Source of the DNA: Mammaliicoccus vitulinus
Lineage (GTDB): Bacteria > Bacillota > Bacilli > Staphylococcales > Staphylococcaceae
DNA: 64,000 nucleotides
Reading direction: 5' to 3'
NCBI RefSeq assembly: GCF_029024305.1
Contig: NZ_CP118974.1
Span: 2,263,069 to 2,327,068 of the forward strand
The first letter of the stretch is position 1. Every line of letters begins with the position of its first letter. Below are positions 24,219 through 34,342 of the stretch, one piece after another. A program made the translations under genes and the position numbers. Under the pieces are notes generated by a model, which had not been told where the DNA came from, made no database searches, and was given only the letters and a program-made list of their open reading frames with translations.

Positions 24219-25478
24219 TTAAATTTTAAATTTATATCTCGAAAAATTTAATATTAATAATAGTGGTAAAAATAAATATAGTGACTCTTGAATATTTGTA
24301 GCTGTATCCCCTCTAATTGATCCCATAATTATTTGTATCATGACTATAATTACCATTATTAAATTTATACTATTTCTTCCATTTTTTTGTTTTATTAAAT
24401 GTTGACTATAATTATCTGCTATCCCACATATAACACCAAAAATAATCCCCACAAGAATAACTCCTATTATTCCAAAATAAACATACGACTCACCAACTAA
24501 TCCTGGTGGAATAGACATCCCTTTTTCAAAAGGTAAATTCACTTTATGAACTAATGCCTCAGAGAGCGCTTCAGGCTTATTTGGCCAAATACTTCTTGGT
24601 ATAAATATAAATAAAGGTTTAAATAAAGTTAAGAATGTAATCTTTACATCCTCAGAAAGAATTATTGCTGCTAAAGAGTATGAATAGGTAACATCAGTTC
24701 CTATAGCTAAATAATTCAAATATTGATTATAGTCGCCTTTAATTATTTCAATAAAATTACTAACACCATCTTTTATTCCTAATGTTCTAATGCTCATTAA
24801 TAAAGGTAAACCAATAAAAATAGAAAAAATACTTAAAATACTTACTTTTAATATACTTGGTTTATATCCTGTTCTATATATATAGAGGACTATTGCTGCA
24901 ATAGTTGGATATATTAATATTCTTCTTCCGAATATAAAAGTTAATACTATTAGTAAGGATATAATAATAATCAAAAGACTTATAACTTTTGTCTTCTTAT
25001 TATCAGCGAACAAAAATCTTAGATAAGAGGTATAAAGCAAACCCAACAAAATTGAACCTTGTAGCATTTTAACCCATGAATTTAATTCTAAAGTTGAAAC
25101 AGTACCTGTAGTTATAACTTCAACACCAAGCATAATGATTAAAATTAATGATAATACACTATAAATGTTATTCGAAACTTTTATATTATTATATTTGATC
25201 AATTTTATATTTCCATCTTTAAACCTTATTTTTTTTAGTTGAAAAGGAATATTGCTTATAATAAATACTATTAAGCATAGTAAATAAATTTTATCTAACT
25301 TATTATATATAGCATCGTTTATAATATAACCATAATTAAAATATTTACCAATTAAAACTGGAAGTAACAAACTTATGCTAAACATTAATGTCCAAAATAA
25401 ACTAATAAACCTAAAGTTATGTTTATATAAGAAATATACATAAGAAAAAGATAATATTAAAAATATTAATATAGTCAT
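24219..25478 (-). CDS. Capsule repeat-unit polymerase (Wzy type, CapJ-like)
   Basis: A 419-residue integral membrane protein with about 10-12 hydrophobic helices and a larger extracytoplasmic loop around IPRSIWPNKPEALSEALVHK and SIPPGLVGESYVYFG. This is the usual look of oligosaccharide repeat-unit polymerases. It lies next to the flippase gene with no gap, between the conserved capA-G block and the capO-L-N-M block, exactly where the type-specific polymerase sits in cap5/cap8. Polymerases are poorly conserved, so the assignment rests on topology and position. Confidence 0.72.
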   Translation of the reverse strand: MTILIFLILSFSYVYFLYKHNFRFISLFWTLMFSISLLLPVLIGKYFNYGYIINDAIYNKLDKIYLLCLIVFIISNIPFQLKKIRFKDGNIKLIKYNNIKVSNNIYSVLSLILIIMLGVEVITTGTVSTLELNSWVKMLQGSILLGLLYTSYLRFLFADNKKTKVISLLIIIISLLIVLTFIFGRRILIYPTIAAIVLYIYRTGYKPSILKVSILSIFSIFIGLPLLMSIRTLGIKDGVSNFIEIIKGDYNQYLNYLAIGTDVTYSYSLAAIILSEDVKITFLTLFKPLFIFIPRSIWPNKPEALSEALVHKVNLPFEKGMSIPPGLVGESYVYFGIIGVILVGIIFGVICGIADNYSQHLIKQKNGRNSINLIMVIIVMIQIIMGSIRGDTATNIQESLYLFLPLLLILNFSRYKFKI

Positions 25479-26657
25479 TTATTTATCTCCTAACTTCATA
25501 TTTAATGAAATAATTATTACTAGATGTTTTATTAATGAAGTCAGTACAAGTGCTATCGAAAATCCTAAGATACCATATAAATTCATTAGTATATATCCTG
25601 TAATCGATAATACAACTAAGCTAATGATATTGATTTTAAAATTTAAATTAAATTTACTATTGGCAACAATTTTCATTTGTAAAATTGCAGTTGTTGATAG
25701 TAAGATAACACCAAGATTTGATAAGAATATTAAGCTCTTTACATCATCAAGATAATTAGGATACAAAATTTTGATAACCATATATGATATTAGTGAAATA
25801 ATAACTGATAATATTACTGAAAATATTATCGTTATGAAGAAAATTCTAATATATTTTTTTCTTGAATAAGTGTTTTTATTGTCTACCTCATAACTTAATA
25901 AAACTGTAACCATTGGATTTATAACTAGATTGGAAAGTTTTCCAACAATAGTAGCAATAAAAAATAATGGTACATATCTAGTTCCTAAAAATAACCCGAT
26001 TAAAATTCTATCGGAATAATTCAACAAATTTAATATAATATTAGAACCCATTAGAGAATTGTAATTTTTGATTTTTTCACGATTTATAAACTTGATTTTA
26101 AATTCTTTAAAGTAACCTTTACTATTTAGAATCATTGAAAGTATTATAACTGCTTCAGATACAAATAATACCAAATAAATATTTACCAAATTATAAAAAA
26201 TCATTAATGAACCTAAGGATAATATTATTGCGCTTATAATATTTATATATAGTATTGCTATATACTTTAATTCTAAGCGTAAATATACAAAAACATAACT
26301 TCTTATTAACAAACAAGATCCCCATAAATTTATTAACAGAATATCATTGAATTTTACTCCCCATATGAAAAGAAAAATCGTTGTAAAAATTATATTGGCT
26401 ATTATCAATATTAATAAAGTGTTTATATATGTATACTCTTTAATATCATCTTCATGTTTATTAATTAATCTAATATTATTCAAAGTATTTCCTAGAATAG
26501 TTGAAAGTATATTTACTAAGGTTAAAATTACTAAGAATCCCCCAAAATCTTCACTATTGTTGTTACTCGAAAACACCGGAATAAGTATTAATTGCATAAT
26601 TATAATCGGAATAATATTCGCTAATATATTAACTGTAATATCTTTTATTTTTTTCAT
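25479..26657 (-). CDS. Polysaccharide flippase (Wzx type, CapK-like)
   Basis: A membrane protein of about 392 residues with about 12 helices, of the Wzx/MOP type. It should move the lipid-linked repeat unit across the membrane. The gene abuts the polymerase gene directly. Two starts are possible: the ATG at 26657, with GGGG close upstream, and a GTG at 26666 three codons earlier; the ATG is used here. The sequence is very rich in Ile, Leu and Asn, with lower G+C than the flanking conserved cap genes, as is common for type-specific regions. Confidence 0.72.
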   Translation of the reverse strand: MKKIKDITVNILANIIPIIIMQLILIPVFSSNNNSEDFGGFLVILTLVNILSTILGNTLNNIRLINKHEDDIKEYTYINTLLILIIANIIFTTIFLFIWGVKFNDILLINLWGSCLLIRSYVFVYLRLELKYIAILYINIISAIILSLGSLMIFYNLVNIYLVLFVSEAVIILSMILNSKGYFKEFKIKFINREKIKNYNSLMGSNIILNLLNYSDRILIGLFLGTRYVPLFFIATIVGKLSNLVINPMVTVLLSYEVDNKNTYSRKKYIRIFFITIIFSVILSVIISLISYMVIKILYPNYLDDVKSLIFLSNLGVILLSTTAILQMKIVANSKFNLNFKINIISLVVLSITGYILMNLYGILGFSIALVLTSLIKHLVIIISLNMKLGDK

Positions 26658-26689
26658 AATCCCCACTTTTCTATAATACTTATTAAAAA

Positions 26690-27799
26690 TTAAAATTTAT
26701 ATATATCGATTAACTTTTGTTCCTCATTTTGCCACGAAAGTATATTCGACGCTTTAACAGCGTTTCTTTTAAGTTCTTTATATAATTCTGGATTTTCTTT
26801 TAATTTAAGAATGGCTTCAGCTATTTTTTTAGGTGTTACTTCGTCTAATATAATTCCAAAATCATATTTATCATTAAGATAAATATGTTCTTTTACTGGA
26901 GATAAAATCACTGGCAAACCAGCATGTAAACATTCGAAAATTTTATTCGATACTGTATATTCAAAATTAATTGAAGCAGGTTTGGTTAAGACAACACCAA
27001 CATCACTACTACTCATAGATTTTACTAATTGATCCATTTCAACCGGACCTTCAATATAGACATTCTTTATATTCCTCTTGATTTTCAAACCTTTAAGCTC
27101 ATCTTCTAAATGTCCAAAACCTCTAATAATTAGTTTTATATTTTCATCATTAATATATCTCCCAGCTTCTAAAAATTCTTCATATCCACGATTAGAAACT
27201 ATTTGACCTTGATACACAATTTCAAAACTATTATTCTTATTATTTTTCAATACAATTTTTTCTTTAATTGGTGCGTTTGTTATAACTATAGGCTCTTTTT
27301 TATATCCCTGTGAAATATAGTAACTTTTTGCTGCATTGCTGACTGTTATAAAAGCATCAATACTATTGACGATTTTTTTCTCAATAAATTGAACAATTGC
27401 CGATACAATTTTAATTTTATTTACTAAAGAATTTTTCGAATAAATCTCATGTGCATCATATATTATTTTCCCTTTTTTATATCTACTTAAGTAAACTATT
27501 AATAAAACATCAAAATCATTTGCGTGAATTACATTAGGTTCATATTGTTTTATGAATTGAATTACATTTTTACCGAATTTTATTCGATTTATTATTTTTT
27601 TGATTATGGAATTTTCATTATTATTTGAACCAAATAATTTATAATTAAATTTCAATTTATTTAATCTCTCATCAGTCACATTGGTGTTATTTTTCCCTAA
27701 AACTATATAATCATCCGTTAATGTTTTTATAGTTTCCATCTGTTTTAATATCCTTGGATCTTGAACAATATTACTAGATACTATGTTTAAAATTCTCAT
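26690..27799 (-). CDS. Glycosyltransferase family 4 protein
   Basis: A 369-residue GT-B enzyme. The N-domain has VIHANDFDVLLIVYLSR and IIYDAHEIYSKN (the latter common in capsule GT4 enzymes); the C-domain has EIVYQGQIVSNRGYEEFLEA and FECLHAGLPVILSPVKEH with the donor-binding Glu. It is predicted to be cytoplasmic and to act on a lipid-linked oligosaccharide. It belongs to the serotype-specific middle block of the capsule cluster; sugar specificity is unknown. Confidence 0.78.
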   Translation of the reverse strand: MRILNIVSSNIVQDPRILKQMETIKTLTDDYIVLGKNNTNVTDERLNKLKFNYKLFGSNNNENSIIKKIINRIKFGKNVIQFIKQYEPNVIHANDFDVLLIVYLSRYKKGKIIYDAHEIYSKNSLVNKIKIVSAIVQFIEKKIVNSIDAFITVSNAAKSYYISQGYKKEPIVITNAPIKEKIVLKNNKNNSFEIVYQGQIVSNRGYEEFLEAGRYINDENIKLIIRGFGHLEDELKGLKIKRNIKNVYIEGPVEMDQLVKSMSSSDVGVVLTKPASINFEYTVSNKIFECLHAGLPVILSPVKEHIYLNDKYDFGIILDEVTPKKIAEAILKLKENPELYKELKRNAVKASNILSWQNEEQKLIDIYKF

Positions 27800-27829
27800 T
27801 AAAGTTCATTCCTTTTTATTGAAATAGTC

Positions 27830-28429
27830 CTATAGATGAAATTGAGAATTAATTAATTCTTTCGCATCTTTTTCCCACCATTTGCTATCACTTAATTTCT
27901 TGATTGTTTCTTTATCAAATCTTTTTTTTATGATTTTTGCCGGAATACCACCTACAATTTCATATTCGCCTATATCTTTGGTAACAACACTTCCAGCAGC
28001 AATTATAGAACCATTCCCTATAGATATTCCTTCCATAATAATTACATTTGTACCTATCCATACATCATTTTTTATGACTGTAATTTTAGGTGAATCATCA
28101 TAACTAATTTTGTTTATCTTTTTACCAAAAGGATTGGTATCAGAATAAAATATAGGCGAAGTACTAAATAAATGAATTGGATGACTGTTTAATCCTATTT
28201 TCACATCTGAAGAAATCGAGCAATAATTCCCTATTTGAACATTATTTATATCAGAGTTATATCCTATATAACTATAAGATCCAAATGATGAATTCCGAAT
28301 TCTACAAAATCTGTCAACATAATTATTCCCACTAAAATTTGTGTTAGTAACATAAGCAAGCTTATTTATTTTTACATTCTCATTTTTAAAATTTTTAGGG
28401 AATAAATTGATTAATATTTTCTTTAACAT
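27830..28429 (-). CDS. Left-handed beta-helix O-acetyltransferase (CatB/CapH-like)
   Basis: A 199-residue hexapeptide-repeat acetyltransferase. Repeats such as IGNYCSISSDVKIGLNSHP and the later VWIGTNVIIMEGISIGNGSI form the beta-helix. The His in NSHPIHLFSTSP is the likely catalytic base, as in the xenobiotic/capsule acetyltransferases. It probably acetylates a capsular sugar, the role of CapH in type 5. The start at 28429 overlaps the capG stop as TAATG with GGGGGA upstream, which fits translational coupling; an ATG 12 bp earlier has no ribosome site. Confidence 0.78.
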   Translation of the reverse strand: MLKKILINLFPKNFKNENVKINKLAYVTNTNFSGNNYVDRFCRIRNSSFGSYSYIGYNSDINNVQIGNYCSISSDVKIGLNSHPIHLFSTSPIFYSDTNPFGKKINKISYDDSPKITVIKNDVWIGTNVIIMEGISIGNGSIIAAGSVVTKDIGEYEIVGGIPAKIIKKRFDKETIKKLSDSKWWEKDAKELINSQFHL

Positions 28430-29553
28430 TATTTCCCCCATGTATTTCTATTAATAATCTCCGTATAACTTTGTATAATCTTCACTACTTTTTGTGAAAC
28501 GTTTGTATCTATATAGTCAATTGCATCTATCATTGGTTCATTGTTATTTTGCATTGCTCTTGCAAGTTCTACAGATTGCACTAAGTTATCATATTTAATG
28601 CCACCAACAATTACTGTACCTTTATCTAATACTTCTGGTCGTTCTGTAGATGTTCTTATTAGCACTCCTGGGAACTTAAGCATAGATGATTCTTCTGACA
28701 GTGTTCCACTATCTGAAAGAACAACAAAGGCATGTTTTTGTAATGCGTTATAGTCGAAGAATCCGAATGGTTTAAGTTGTTTTACTAACGGATGAAACTC
28801 AAATGATCTTTCCTCGATTTTTTTCCAGCTTCTTGGGTGTGTTGAATAGATTACTGGTAATTGATATTTTTCTGCTATCTCGTTAATAGCATTCATTAAT
28901 GAATTAAAGTTCTCTTCAATATCAATGTTTTCTTCTCTATGTGCTGAAATTAAGATGTATTTGTTTTTTTCTAGATTTAATGTTTTCAGTGCATTACTTG
29001 TATTAATTTTATCTTCATATTGTTCTAAAACCTCACGCATTGGTGAACCTGTTACGAAGATATTTTCTTTTTTGAATCCTTCATCTAATAAATATCTTCT
29101 ACTATGTTCTGTATATGGTAGATTTACGTCACTCACGTGATCAACTATTTTTCTATTAATTTCTTCAGGTACATTTTGGTCAAAACAACGGTTACCTGCT
29201 TCCATATGAAATACAGGAATTTTTAATCTTTTAGCTGATACTGCTGCTAAACAACTATTTGTATCTCCTAGTATCAAAAGTGCATCAGGTTTTTCTTTTG
29301 CTAACACTTCATAAGATTTAGCTATGATATTCCCCATTGTTTCACCTAGATCTTTACCTACAGCTTCTAAAAAATGATTGGGTTCTCTTAATTCTAATTC
29401 TTCAAAGAATACTTGATTAAGTGTGTAATCATAGTTTTGACCAGTATGTACTAATATTTGATTGAAATATTTATCACAAGCTTTTATAGTAGCTGATAGT
29501 CTAATAATTTCAGGTCTAGTTCCAACAATTGTCATCAATTTTAATTTATTCAT
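28429..29553 (-). CDS. capG: UDP-N-acetylglucosamine 2-epimerase-type enzyme, CapG
   Basis: A 374-residue non-hydrolysing UDP-sugar 2-epimerase, the exact CapG length. Features are VGTRPEIIRLSA near the N-terminus, HTGQNYDYTLNQVFFEEL, LGDTNSCLAA, FHMEAGNRCFDQNVPEEINR and VLSDSGTLSEES. CapG catalyses the last epimerisation to UDP-L-FucNAc after CapE and CapF. It follows capF by 2 bp and overlaps the acetyltransferase start by one base. Confidence 0.9.
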   Translation of the reverse strand: MNKLKLMTIVGTRPEIIRLSATIKACDKYFNQILVHTGQNYDYTLNQVFFEELELREPNHFLEAVGKDLGETMGNIIAKSYEVLAKEKPDALLILGDTNSCLAAVSAKRLKIPVFHMEAGNRCFDQNVPEEINRKIVDHVSDVNLPYTEHSRRYLLDEGFKKENIFVTGSPMREVLEQYEDKINTSNALKTLNLEKNKYILISAHREENIDIEENFNSLMNAINEIAEKYQLPVIYSTHPRSWKKIEERSFEFHPLVKQLKPFGFFDYNALQKHAFVVLSDSGTLSEESSMLKFPGVLIRTSTERPEVLDKGTVIVGGIKYDNLVQSVELARAMQNNNEPMIDAIDYIDTNVSQKVVKIIQSYTEIINRNTWGK

Positions 29554-29555
29554 TT

Positions 29556-30668
29556 TTAAACCTCCAAGAAATATGTGTCAGGGTTTTCTGGATCAAACAT
29601 CTCATTAACCCACATGATCGTTACCATGTTTTCTGTACCTAAGTTTTCAATATTATGTGTATAGCCTACTGGAATATCTACTACTTCTAAGTTATCCCCT
29701 GACACATGATATTCTATAATTTCATCTGATTCAGGTAATCTAAATCTAATAACACCTTTACCAGATACGACAAGGAACTTTTCATTTTTAGTGTGATGCC
29801 AGTGATTTCCTTTAACTATGCCTGGTTTTGAAACATTGACAGATACTTGGCCTCTATCTGGCGTTTTGAGAAACTCTGTAAAGGATCCTCTTTCGTCAAT
29901 GTGCATTTTAAGTGGATAACTAAATTCATTTTTAGGTAAATAACTTAAATAAGTACTATATAAAGCTTTTTCAAAGGAATCATCTAAATTTGGTAAAGTT
30001 CTTTTTTCTCTTGTTTCTTTAAATGACACTATTAAATCACTAATTTTTCCTAAGCTTACTTTATATACATTCGGAACTTCTACTTTTCCATCAATAATAG
30101 TAGGTTTATCTTCAATTGCTCTCTTGATTTCAGCAATAACATCGTCAATATAATTCAGTGATAACATGATTTCTCTATCATTCACGCTTATTTCTTTGCC
30201 ATGAGCAATATTGTGACAAAATGTTGCAATGACCGAATTATAATTAGGTTTACACCATTTACCAAATAAATTCGGTAATTGATAAATATAAACTTTATTC
30301 CCATTATTTTTAGAAAAATCTTTTAATAAGTTTTCTGCTTCATTTTTACTTTTTCCATATGAATTATCAGCGTTTGCTTGAATGGAAGATGATAAAATAA
30401 TTGAAGGTTTATTAGGATTGTCCTTAATTGAATCTAACATTTCATTTAAAAGTGACACGTTTCCTTCATAGAATTCACTTTCATGTACTGGTCTGTTTAC
30501 ACCTGCTAAATGAACAATACAGTCTGCTTTAGTTAAATATTCATTTCTCTCTTCAATAGAAGTATTTCTTGATATTTCAAGTATTTGATAATCAGTCGTT
30601 TGCTTTAAATCAAACTTTAAATTTTTTCCTACAAAGCCATTTGAACCAGTTATGACGATTGATTTCAT
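29556..30668 (-). CDS. capF: Bifunctional epimerase/reductase with C-terminal cupin, CapF
   Basis: A 370-residue enzyme with two domains. The N-terminal SDR domain (VITGSNGFVGKNL, IVHLAGVNRPVHESE, YGKSKNEAENLL with YxxxK) spans about residues 1-245. The C-terminal cupin (GSFTEFLKTPDRGQVSVNVS, KGNHWHHTKNEKFLVVSG) carries His/Glu metal ligands near residues 290-305. CapF epimerises and reduces the CapE product on the way to UDP-L-FucNAc. It lies between capE and capG with short gaps. Confidence 0.92.
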   Translation of the reverse strand: MKSIVITGSNGFVGKNLKFDLKQTTDYQILEISRNTSIEERNEYLTKADCIVHLAGVNRPVHESEFYEGNVSLLNEMLDSIKDNPNKPSIILSSSIQANADNSYGKSKNEAENLLKDFSKNNGNKVYIYQLPNLFGKWCKPNYNSVIATFCHNIAHGKEISVNDREIMLSLNYIDDVIAEIKRAIEDKPTIIDGKVEVPNVYKVSLGKISDLIVSFKETREKRTLPNLDDSFEKALYSTYLSYLPKNEFSYPLKMHIDERGSFTEFLKTPDRGQVSVNVSKPGIVKGNHWHHTKNEKFLVVSGKGVIRFRLPESDEIIEYHVSGDNLEVVDIPVGYTHNIENLGTENMVTIMWVNEMFDPENPDTYFLEV

Positions 30669-30681
30669 GTAAACCTCCTAT

Positions 30682-31707
30682 TTAAGCTTTATTTTTATGA
30701 TTATTGAGTTCATTTTTCACGAGATCTAGTGAGAGTAATTTTTCTTTAATTTCCTCTACTGAAAGCAGATAAGTGTTATCTGAGTTATACTCAAACGCTT
30801 CTGTTATTTCTTTACTACCATCTTCAAAATAATTACTATAATTTAAGTCTCTAGAATCCGCAGGAACTCTGTAATAATTACCCATGTCTTCTGCTTGAGC
30901 ATATTCTTCTCTAGTAAGTAGTGTTTCAGCTTGTTTTTCACCGTGTCTTGTACCAATTATTTTAATTTCATTTTTCGCTTCAAAAAGTTCTAATAGCGCT
31001 TGTGCTAAATCACCAACTGTAGAAGCAGGTGATTTTTGAACCATGATATCTCCAGTTTCAGCATGTTTGAAAGCATGTATCACTAATTCAACAGCTTCTT
31101 CTAAACTCATTAAATATCTTGTCATATTAGGATCTGTAACTGTTAATGGTTCATTATTTTTGATTTTTTCAATAAACAAAGGAATTACAGATCCTCTTGA
31201 AGCCATAACATTCCCATATCTTGTTCCACAAATTAATGTTTGATCTTTATCCACATTTCTAGATTTTGCAACAAACACTTTTTCCATCATCGCTTTAGAA
31301 ATACCCATAGCATTGATTGGATAGGCAGCTTTATCTGTAGAAAGACAAATTACTTTCTTTACATTAGCTCTTATTGCAGATTGCACAACATTTTCTGTAC
31401 CTAATATATTTGTTTTAACAGCTTCTATTGGGAAAAATTCACAAGAAGGAACCTGTTTTAAAGCAGCGGCATGAAAGACAAAATCAACGCCTCTCATAGC
31501 ACTTTCTACACTAACAACATCTCGAACATCACCTATATAAAACTTCAATTTATCATTATTATATTTTTTTCTTAAATCATCTTGTTTCTTTTCATCTCTT
31601 GAAAATACTCTAATTTCTTTAATATCAGTATGTAGAAATCTCTCCATCACTGCATTTCCAAATGATCCAGTTCCACCAGTAATTAATATTGTTTTCCCTT
31701 TAAACAT
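30682..31707 (-). CDS. capE: UDP-GlcNAc 4,6-dehydratase/5-epimerase, CapE
   Basis: A 341-residue extended SDR enzyme, close to the 342 residues of S. aureus CapE. It has the NAD motif TGGTGSFGNAVM and the substrate region HAAALKQVPSCEFFP. The usual SxK with altered Tyr (MGISKAMMEKV) is characteristic of this inverting dehydratase group. It opens the UDP-L-FucNAc branch. It is 14 bp after capD and 13 bp before capF. Confidence 0.9.
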   Translation of the reverse strand: MFKGKTILITGGTGSFGNAVMERFLHTDIKEIRVFSRDEKKQDDLRKKYNNDKLKFYIGDVRDVVSVESAMRGVDFVFHAAALKQVPSCEFFPIEAVKTNILGTENVVQSAIRANVKKVICLSTDKAAYPINAMGISKAMMEKVFVAKSRNVDKDQTLICGTRYGNVMASRGSVIPLFIEKIKNNEPLTVTDPNMTRYLMSLEEAVELVIHAFKHAETGDIMVQKSPASTVGDLAQALLELFEAKNEIKIIGTRHGEKQAETLLTREEYAQAEDMGNYYRVPADSRDLNYSNYFEDGSKEITEAFEYNSDNTYLLSVEEIKEKLLSLDLVKNELNNHKNKA

Positions 31708-31721
31708 ATCCTCACCCGTTA

Positions 31722-33554
31722 CTATTGTATTTTTCTAGCATGATTATTATTGCAAGTATTGTTGGTATAATTAATAATCTTTTCTTTAGTGAAATTGTTA
31801 AGCAAATCTGAAATGATTACTTCTACTTCTTTTATGTCAGTTTCTTTAACTTTCCCTCTATAAATCTTCTCGTACACTTGTTCTGGATGTATTTCATCCT
31901 TATTCAATAATTCTTCAAACAATTTTTCACCAGGTCTAATTCCACTGAACTCTATCCCGATATCTTCTTCTTTATAACCACTTAATCTAATAAGATTTTT
32001 CGCTAAGTCTACTATTTTTACAGGTTTACCCATATCTAATACAAATACTTCTCCACCTGTTGCTAATGCGCCTGCTTGTAAGACGAGTCTTGATGCTTCT
32101 GGTATCGTCATAAAGTACCTTGTCATATCTGGGTGAGTCACGGTTACTGGACCGCCCGCTTCTATTTGCTTTTTGAATAGTGGTATTACAGATCCTCTTG
32201 AACCAAGCACATTCCCGAATCGTACTGCTACAAAGTCTGTCTTACTTGTTTCATTGTTCATACTTTGTATAACCATTTCTGCTATTCTTTTAGAAGCGCC
32301 CATCACGTTTGGTGGGTTTACAGCTTTATCTGTTGATACCATTACAAATTTACTTACTTCTGCTAATTTAGCTGCTTCTGCTGTATTTCTTGTTCCTAAA
32401 ACATTATTCTTAATTGATTCTTGTGGATTGTACTCCATTAATGGTACGTGTTTATGCGCTGCTGCATGATAAACAACGTATGGTTTATACGCTTGCATGA
32501 CTTCTTTCATACGCTCTTTATCTTGAACATCTGCAATAATGGGTATTACTTCTATTTCTTCTTTATATAGTCCAATCAGTTCTTGATGAATGTGATATAT
32601 ACTGTTCTCTCCGTGACCAAGTAGTAAGATTCTATCTGGTGTGAACTTACATACTTGTCTACATATTTCAGAACCGATTGATCCACCTGCTCCTGTTACA
32701 AGTATCGTTTTGTGTGTTAATTCTTTTGAAATGGATGCCATATCTAGCTCTACTGGATCTCTTCCTAGTAAATCTTCGACTTCTACTTTTTTCAATTGAT
32801 TAACTTCAATTTCACCTGACATAACATTTTCTATGTTAGGCATTTTAAATACTTCTACATTTTCACCTTCACACAACTTATTGATTTCCCTTAATCTATG
32901 TTGTGAAAGTGTCGGAATCGCAATGATGATTTTTTTAATTTTAAATTTCTTTACTAATTCTGGTATATCTGTAATGTAACCTTGAACTTTAACGCCGGAT
33001 GCGATAGACATTTTTTGTTTATTAGGGTCGTCATCTACTACTAGAACTGGTTCCATTCCCATATATGGTGTATTCATCATTTGACGAATGAGCAATGAAC
33101 CACCTCTACCACCACCTACTATAAGTGTTGGTTTCTTTTTACCTTCTTTACTAATAAATGTCTTTTTATATATTCTCCAAGACAACCTGGATCCACCGAT
33201 TAACAATAAGTGCATCATCCAAGTTATAAAATACAATCGTAAAAAAGGTGCTTGTTGCGTAAATATTGGAACAATAATCCCGGTAGCAACGATTGATCCT
33301 GTAACTGCTTTAACAATTAATATTAATTCGCTGACACTCGCATATTCCCAAGCTCTATGATATAAATCGAATATTTGAGCGAATACATGATGCGATATAA
33401 GCAATATGAGTGATGATAAAATCAACACGTTAATTGAGTATCCCTCAAAAAATGGTTCTAAGATGTAATATCCTAAAAACACTGAAAAAGTTACAATTAT
33501 TGAGTCTATGCACAACAACATCATAAGTCTTTGCTTAATTGATATATATTTCAA
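31722..33554 (-). CDS. capD: Membrane-anchored UDP-sugar 4,6-dehydratase, CapD
   Basis: A 610-residue protein. About four N-terminal membrane helices (residues about 10-130) are followed by a Rossmann-like region (TLIVGGGRGGSLLIRQM) and a C-terminal catalytic SDR domain from about residue 280 (LVTGAGGSIGSEICRQ, YHAAAHKHVPLMEYNP, MGASKRIAEMVIQ). It converts UDP-GlcNAc to the 4-keto intermediate used by CapN for UDP-D-FucNAc. The length matches the CapD/FlaA1-long family. Confidence 0.92.
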   Translation of the reverse strand: MKYISIKQRLMMLLCIDSIIVTFSVFLGYYILEPFFEGYSINVLILSSLILLISHHVFAQIFDLYHRAWEYASVSELILIVKAVTGSIVATGIIVPIFTQQAPFLRLYFITWMMHLLLIGGSRLSWRIYKKTFISKEGKKKPTLIVGGGRGGSLLIRQMMNTPYMGMEPVLVVDDDPNKQKMSIASGVKVQGYITDIPELVKKFKIKKIIIAIPTLSQHRLREINKLCEGENVEVFKMPNIENVMSGEIEVNQLKKVEVEDLLGRDPVELDMASISKELTHKTILVTGAGGSIGSEICRQVCKFTPDRILLLGHGENSIYHIHQELIGLYKEEIEVIPIIADVQDKERMKEVMQAYKPYVVYHAAAHKHVPLMEYNPQESIKNNVLGTRNTAEAAKLAEVSKFVMVSTDKAVNPPNVMGASKRIAEMVIQSMNNETSKTDFVAVRFGNVLGSRGSVIPLFKKQIEAGGPVTVTHPDMTRYFMTIPEASRLVLQAGALATGGEVFVLDMGKPVKIVDLAKNLIRLSGYKEEDIGIEFSGIRPGEKLFEELLNKDEIHPEQVYEKIYRGKVKETDIKEVEVIISDLLNNFTKEKIINYTNNTCNNNHARKIQ

Positions 33555-33577
33555 TTCTCATTCCCCGATTTCCTTAA

Positions 33578-34342
33578 TTAAAATAGACCAAAAAATTTAT
33601 TCTTCTTAAATTCAATGGGTCTTCCCGTAACCACACTTTTGTCTTGAATCATTGCTTCATTATTATCTAGTAACACGCTTATATCGGATTCAATATTTTT
33701 TAATTTAGGCGTACTAAACAAAGCACCTAAACTAAATGGTCTACTATCTGAATGATGTGCATCTGAAGCGACAAAATGCACTAAATTGTGTTCTATCATT
33801 TGTATAGATAATTTTTGTATGTTCTTACCAAGTTCACCTGTTAAAGATGATGATGTAAGTTGACTGAGTGCCCCGTGATTGACCAGTTCATATAGTAAAT
33901 TCATATTTTGAGCAATCGCTTTATTGCGTTCTGGGTGCGCAATAATAGGTATATAGCCTTTAGTTTGAATTTCATATAGAAGTTTCTTGGTGTAGTGTGG
34001 TACTTCATTTGAAGGTAGTTCAATAAGTAAGTATCTTGATTTATTTATCCCGTAAATGCTTTGTTGCTCGATTTCTTCAAAAATCTTATCTGTTATACGT
34101 ATTTCTTGACCTGGATAAAGCTGTAAGTTTAATTGCGCTATCTCTTCGATGTTATTAAGTTCATCAATACCTTTTAACACCATTTCAAAAGTATTATCAT
34201 ATCTAGGATGTAAATGATGTGGTGTTACAACAATACCTTTAATCCCTTGTGCTCTAGCTTGCTTTAATAGAGCAATGGTTTCATCTAAAGATTGTGGCCC
34301 ATCGTCAACACCTACTAAAACATGATTATGGATGTCGATCAT
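33578..34342 (-). CDS. capC: Tyrosine-protein phosphatase, PHP family, CapC
   Basis: A 254-residue metal-dependent phosphatase of the polymerase-and-histidinol-phosphatase (PHP) superfamily. Metal ligands are visible in MIDIHNHVLVGVDDGP, VTPHHLHP, IIAHPERN and FVASDAHHS. It removes phosphate from the Tyr cluster of CapB and so sets chain length and export. The start overlaps the capB stop by 4 bp (ATGA). Confidence 0.9.
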   Translation of the reverse strand: MIDIHNHVLVGVDDGPQSLDETIALLKQARAQGIKGIVVTPHHLHPRYDNTFEMVLKGIDELNNIEEIAQLNLQLYPGQEIRITDKIFEEIEQQSIYGINKSRYLLIELPSNEVPHYTKKLLYEIQTKGYIPIIAHPERNKAIAQNMNLLYELVNHGALSQLTSSSLTGELGKNIQKLSIQMIEHNLVHFVASDAHHSDSRPFSLGALFSTPKLKNIESDISVLLDNNEAMIQDKSVVTGRPIEFKKNKFFGLF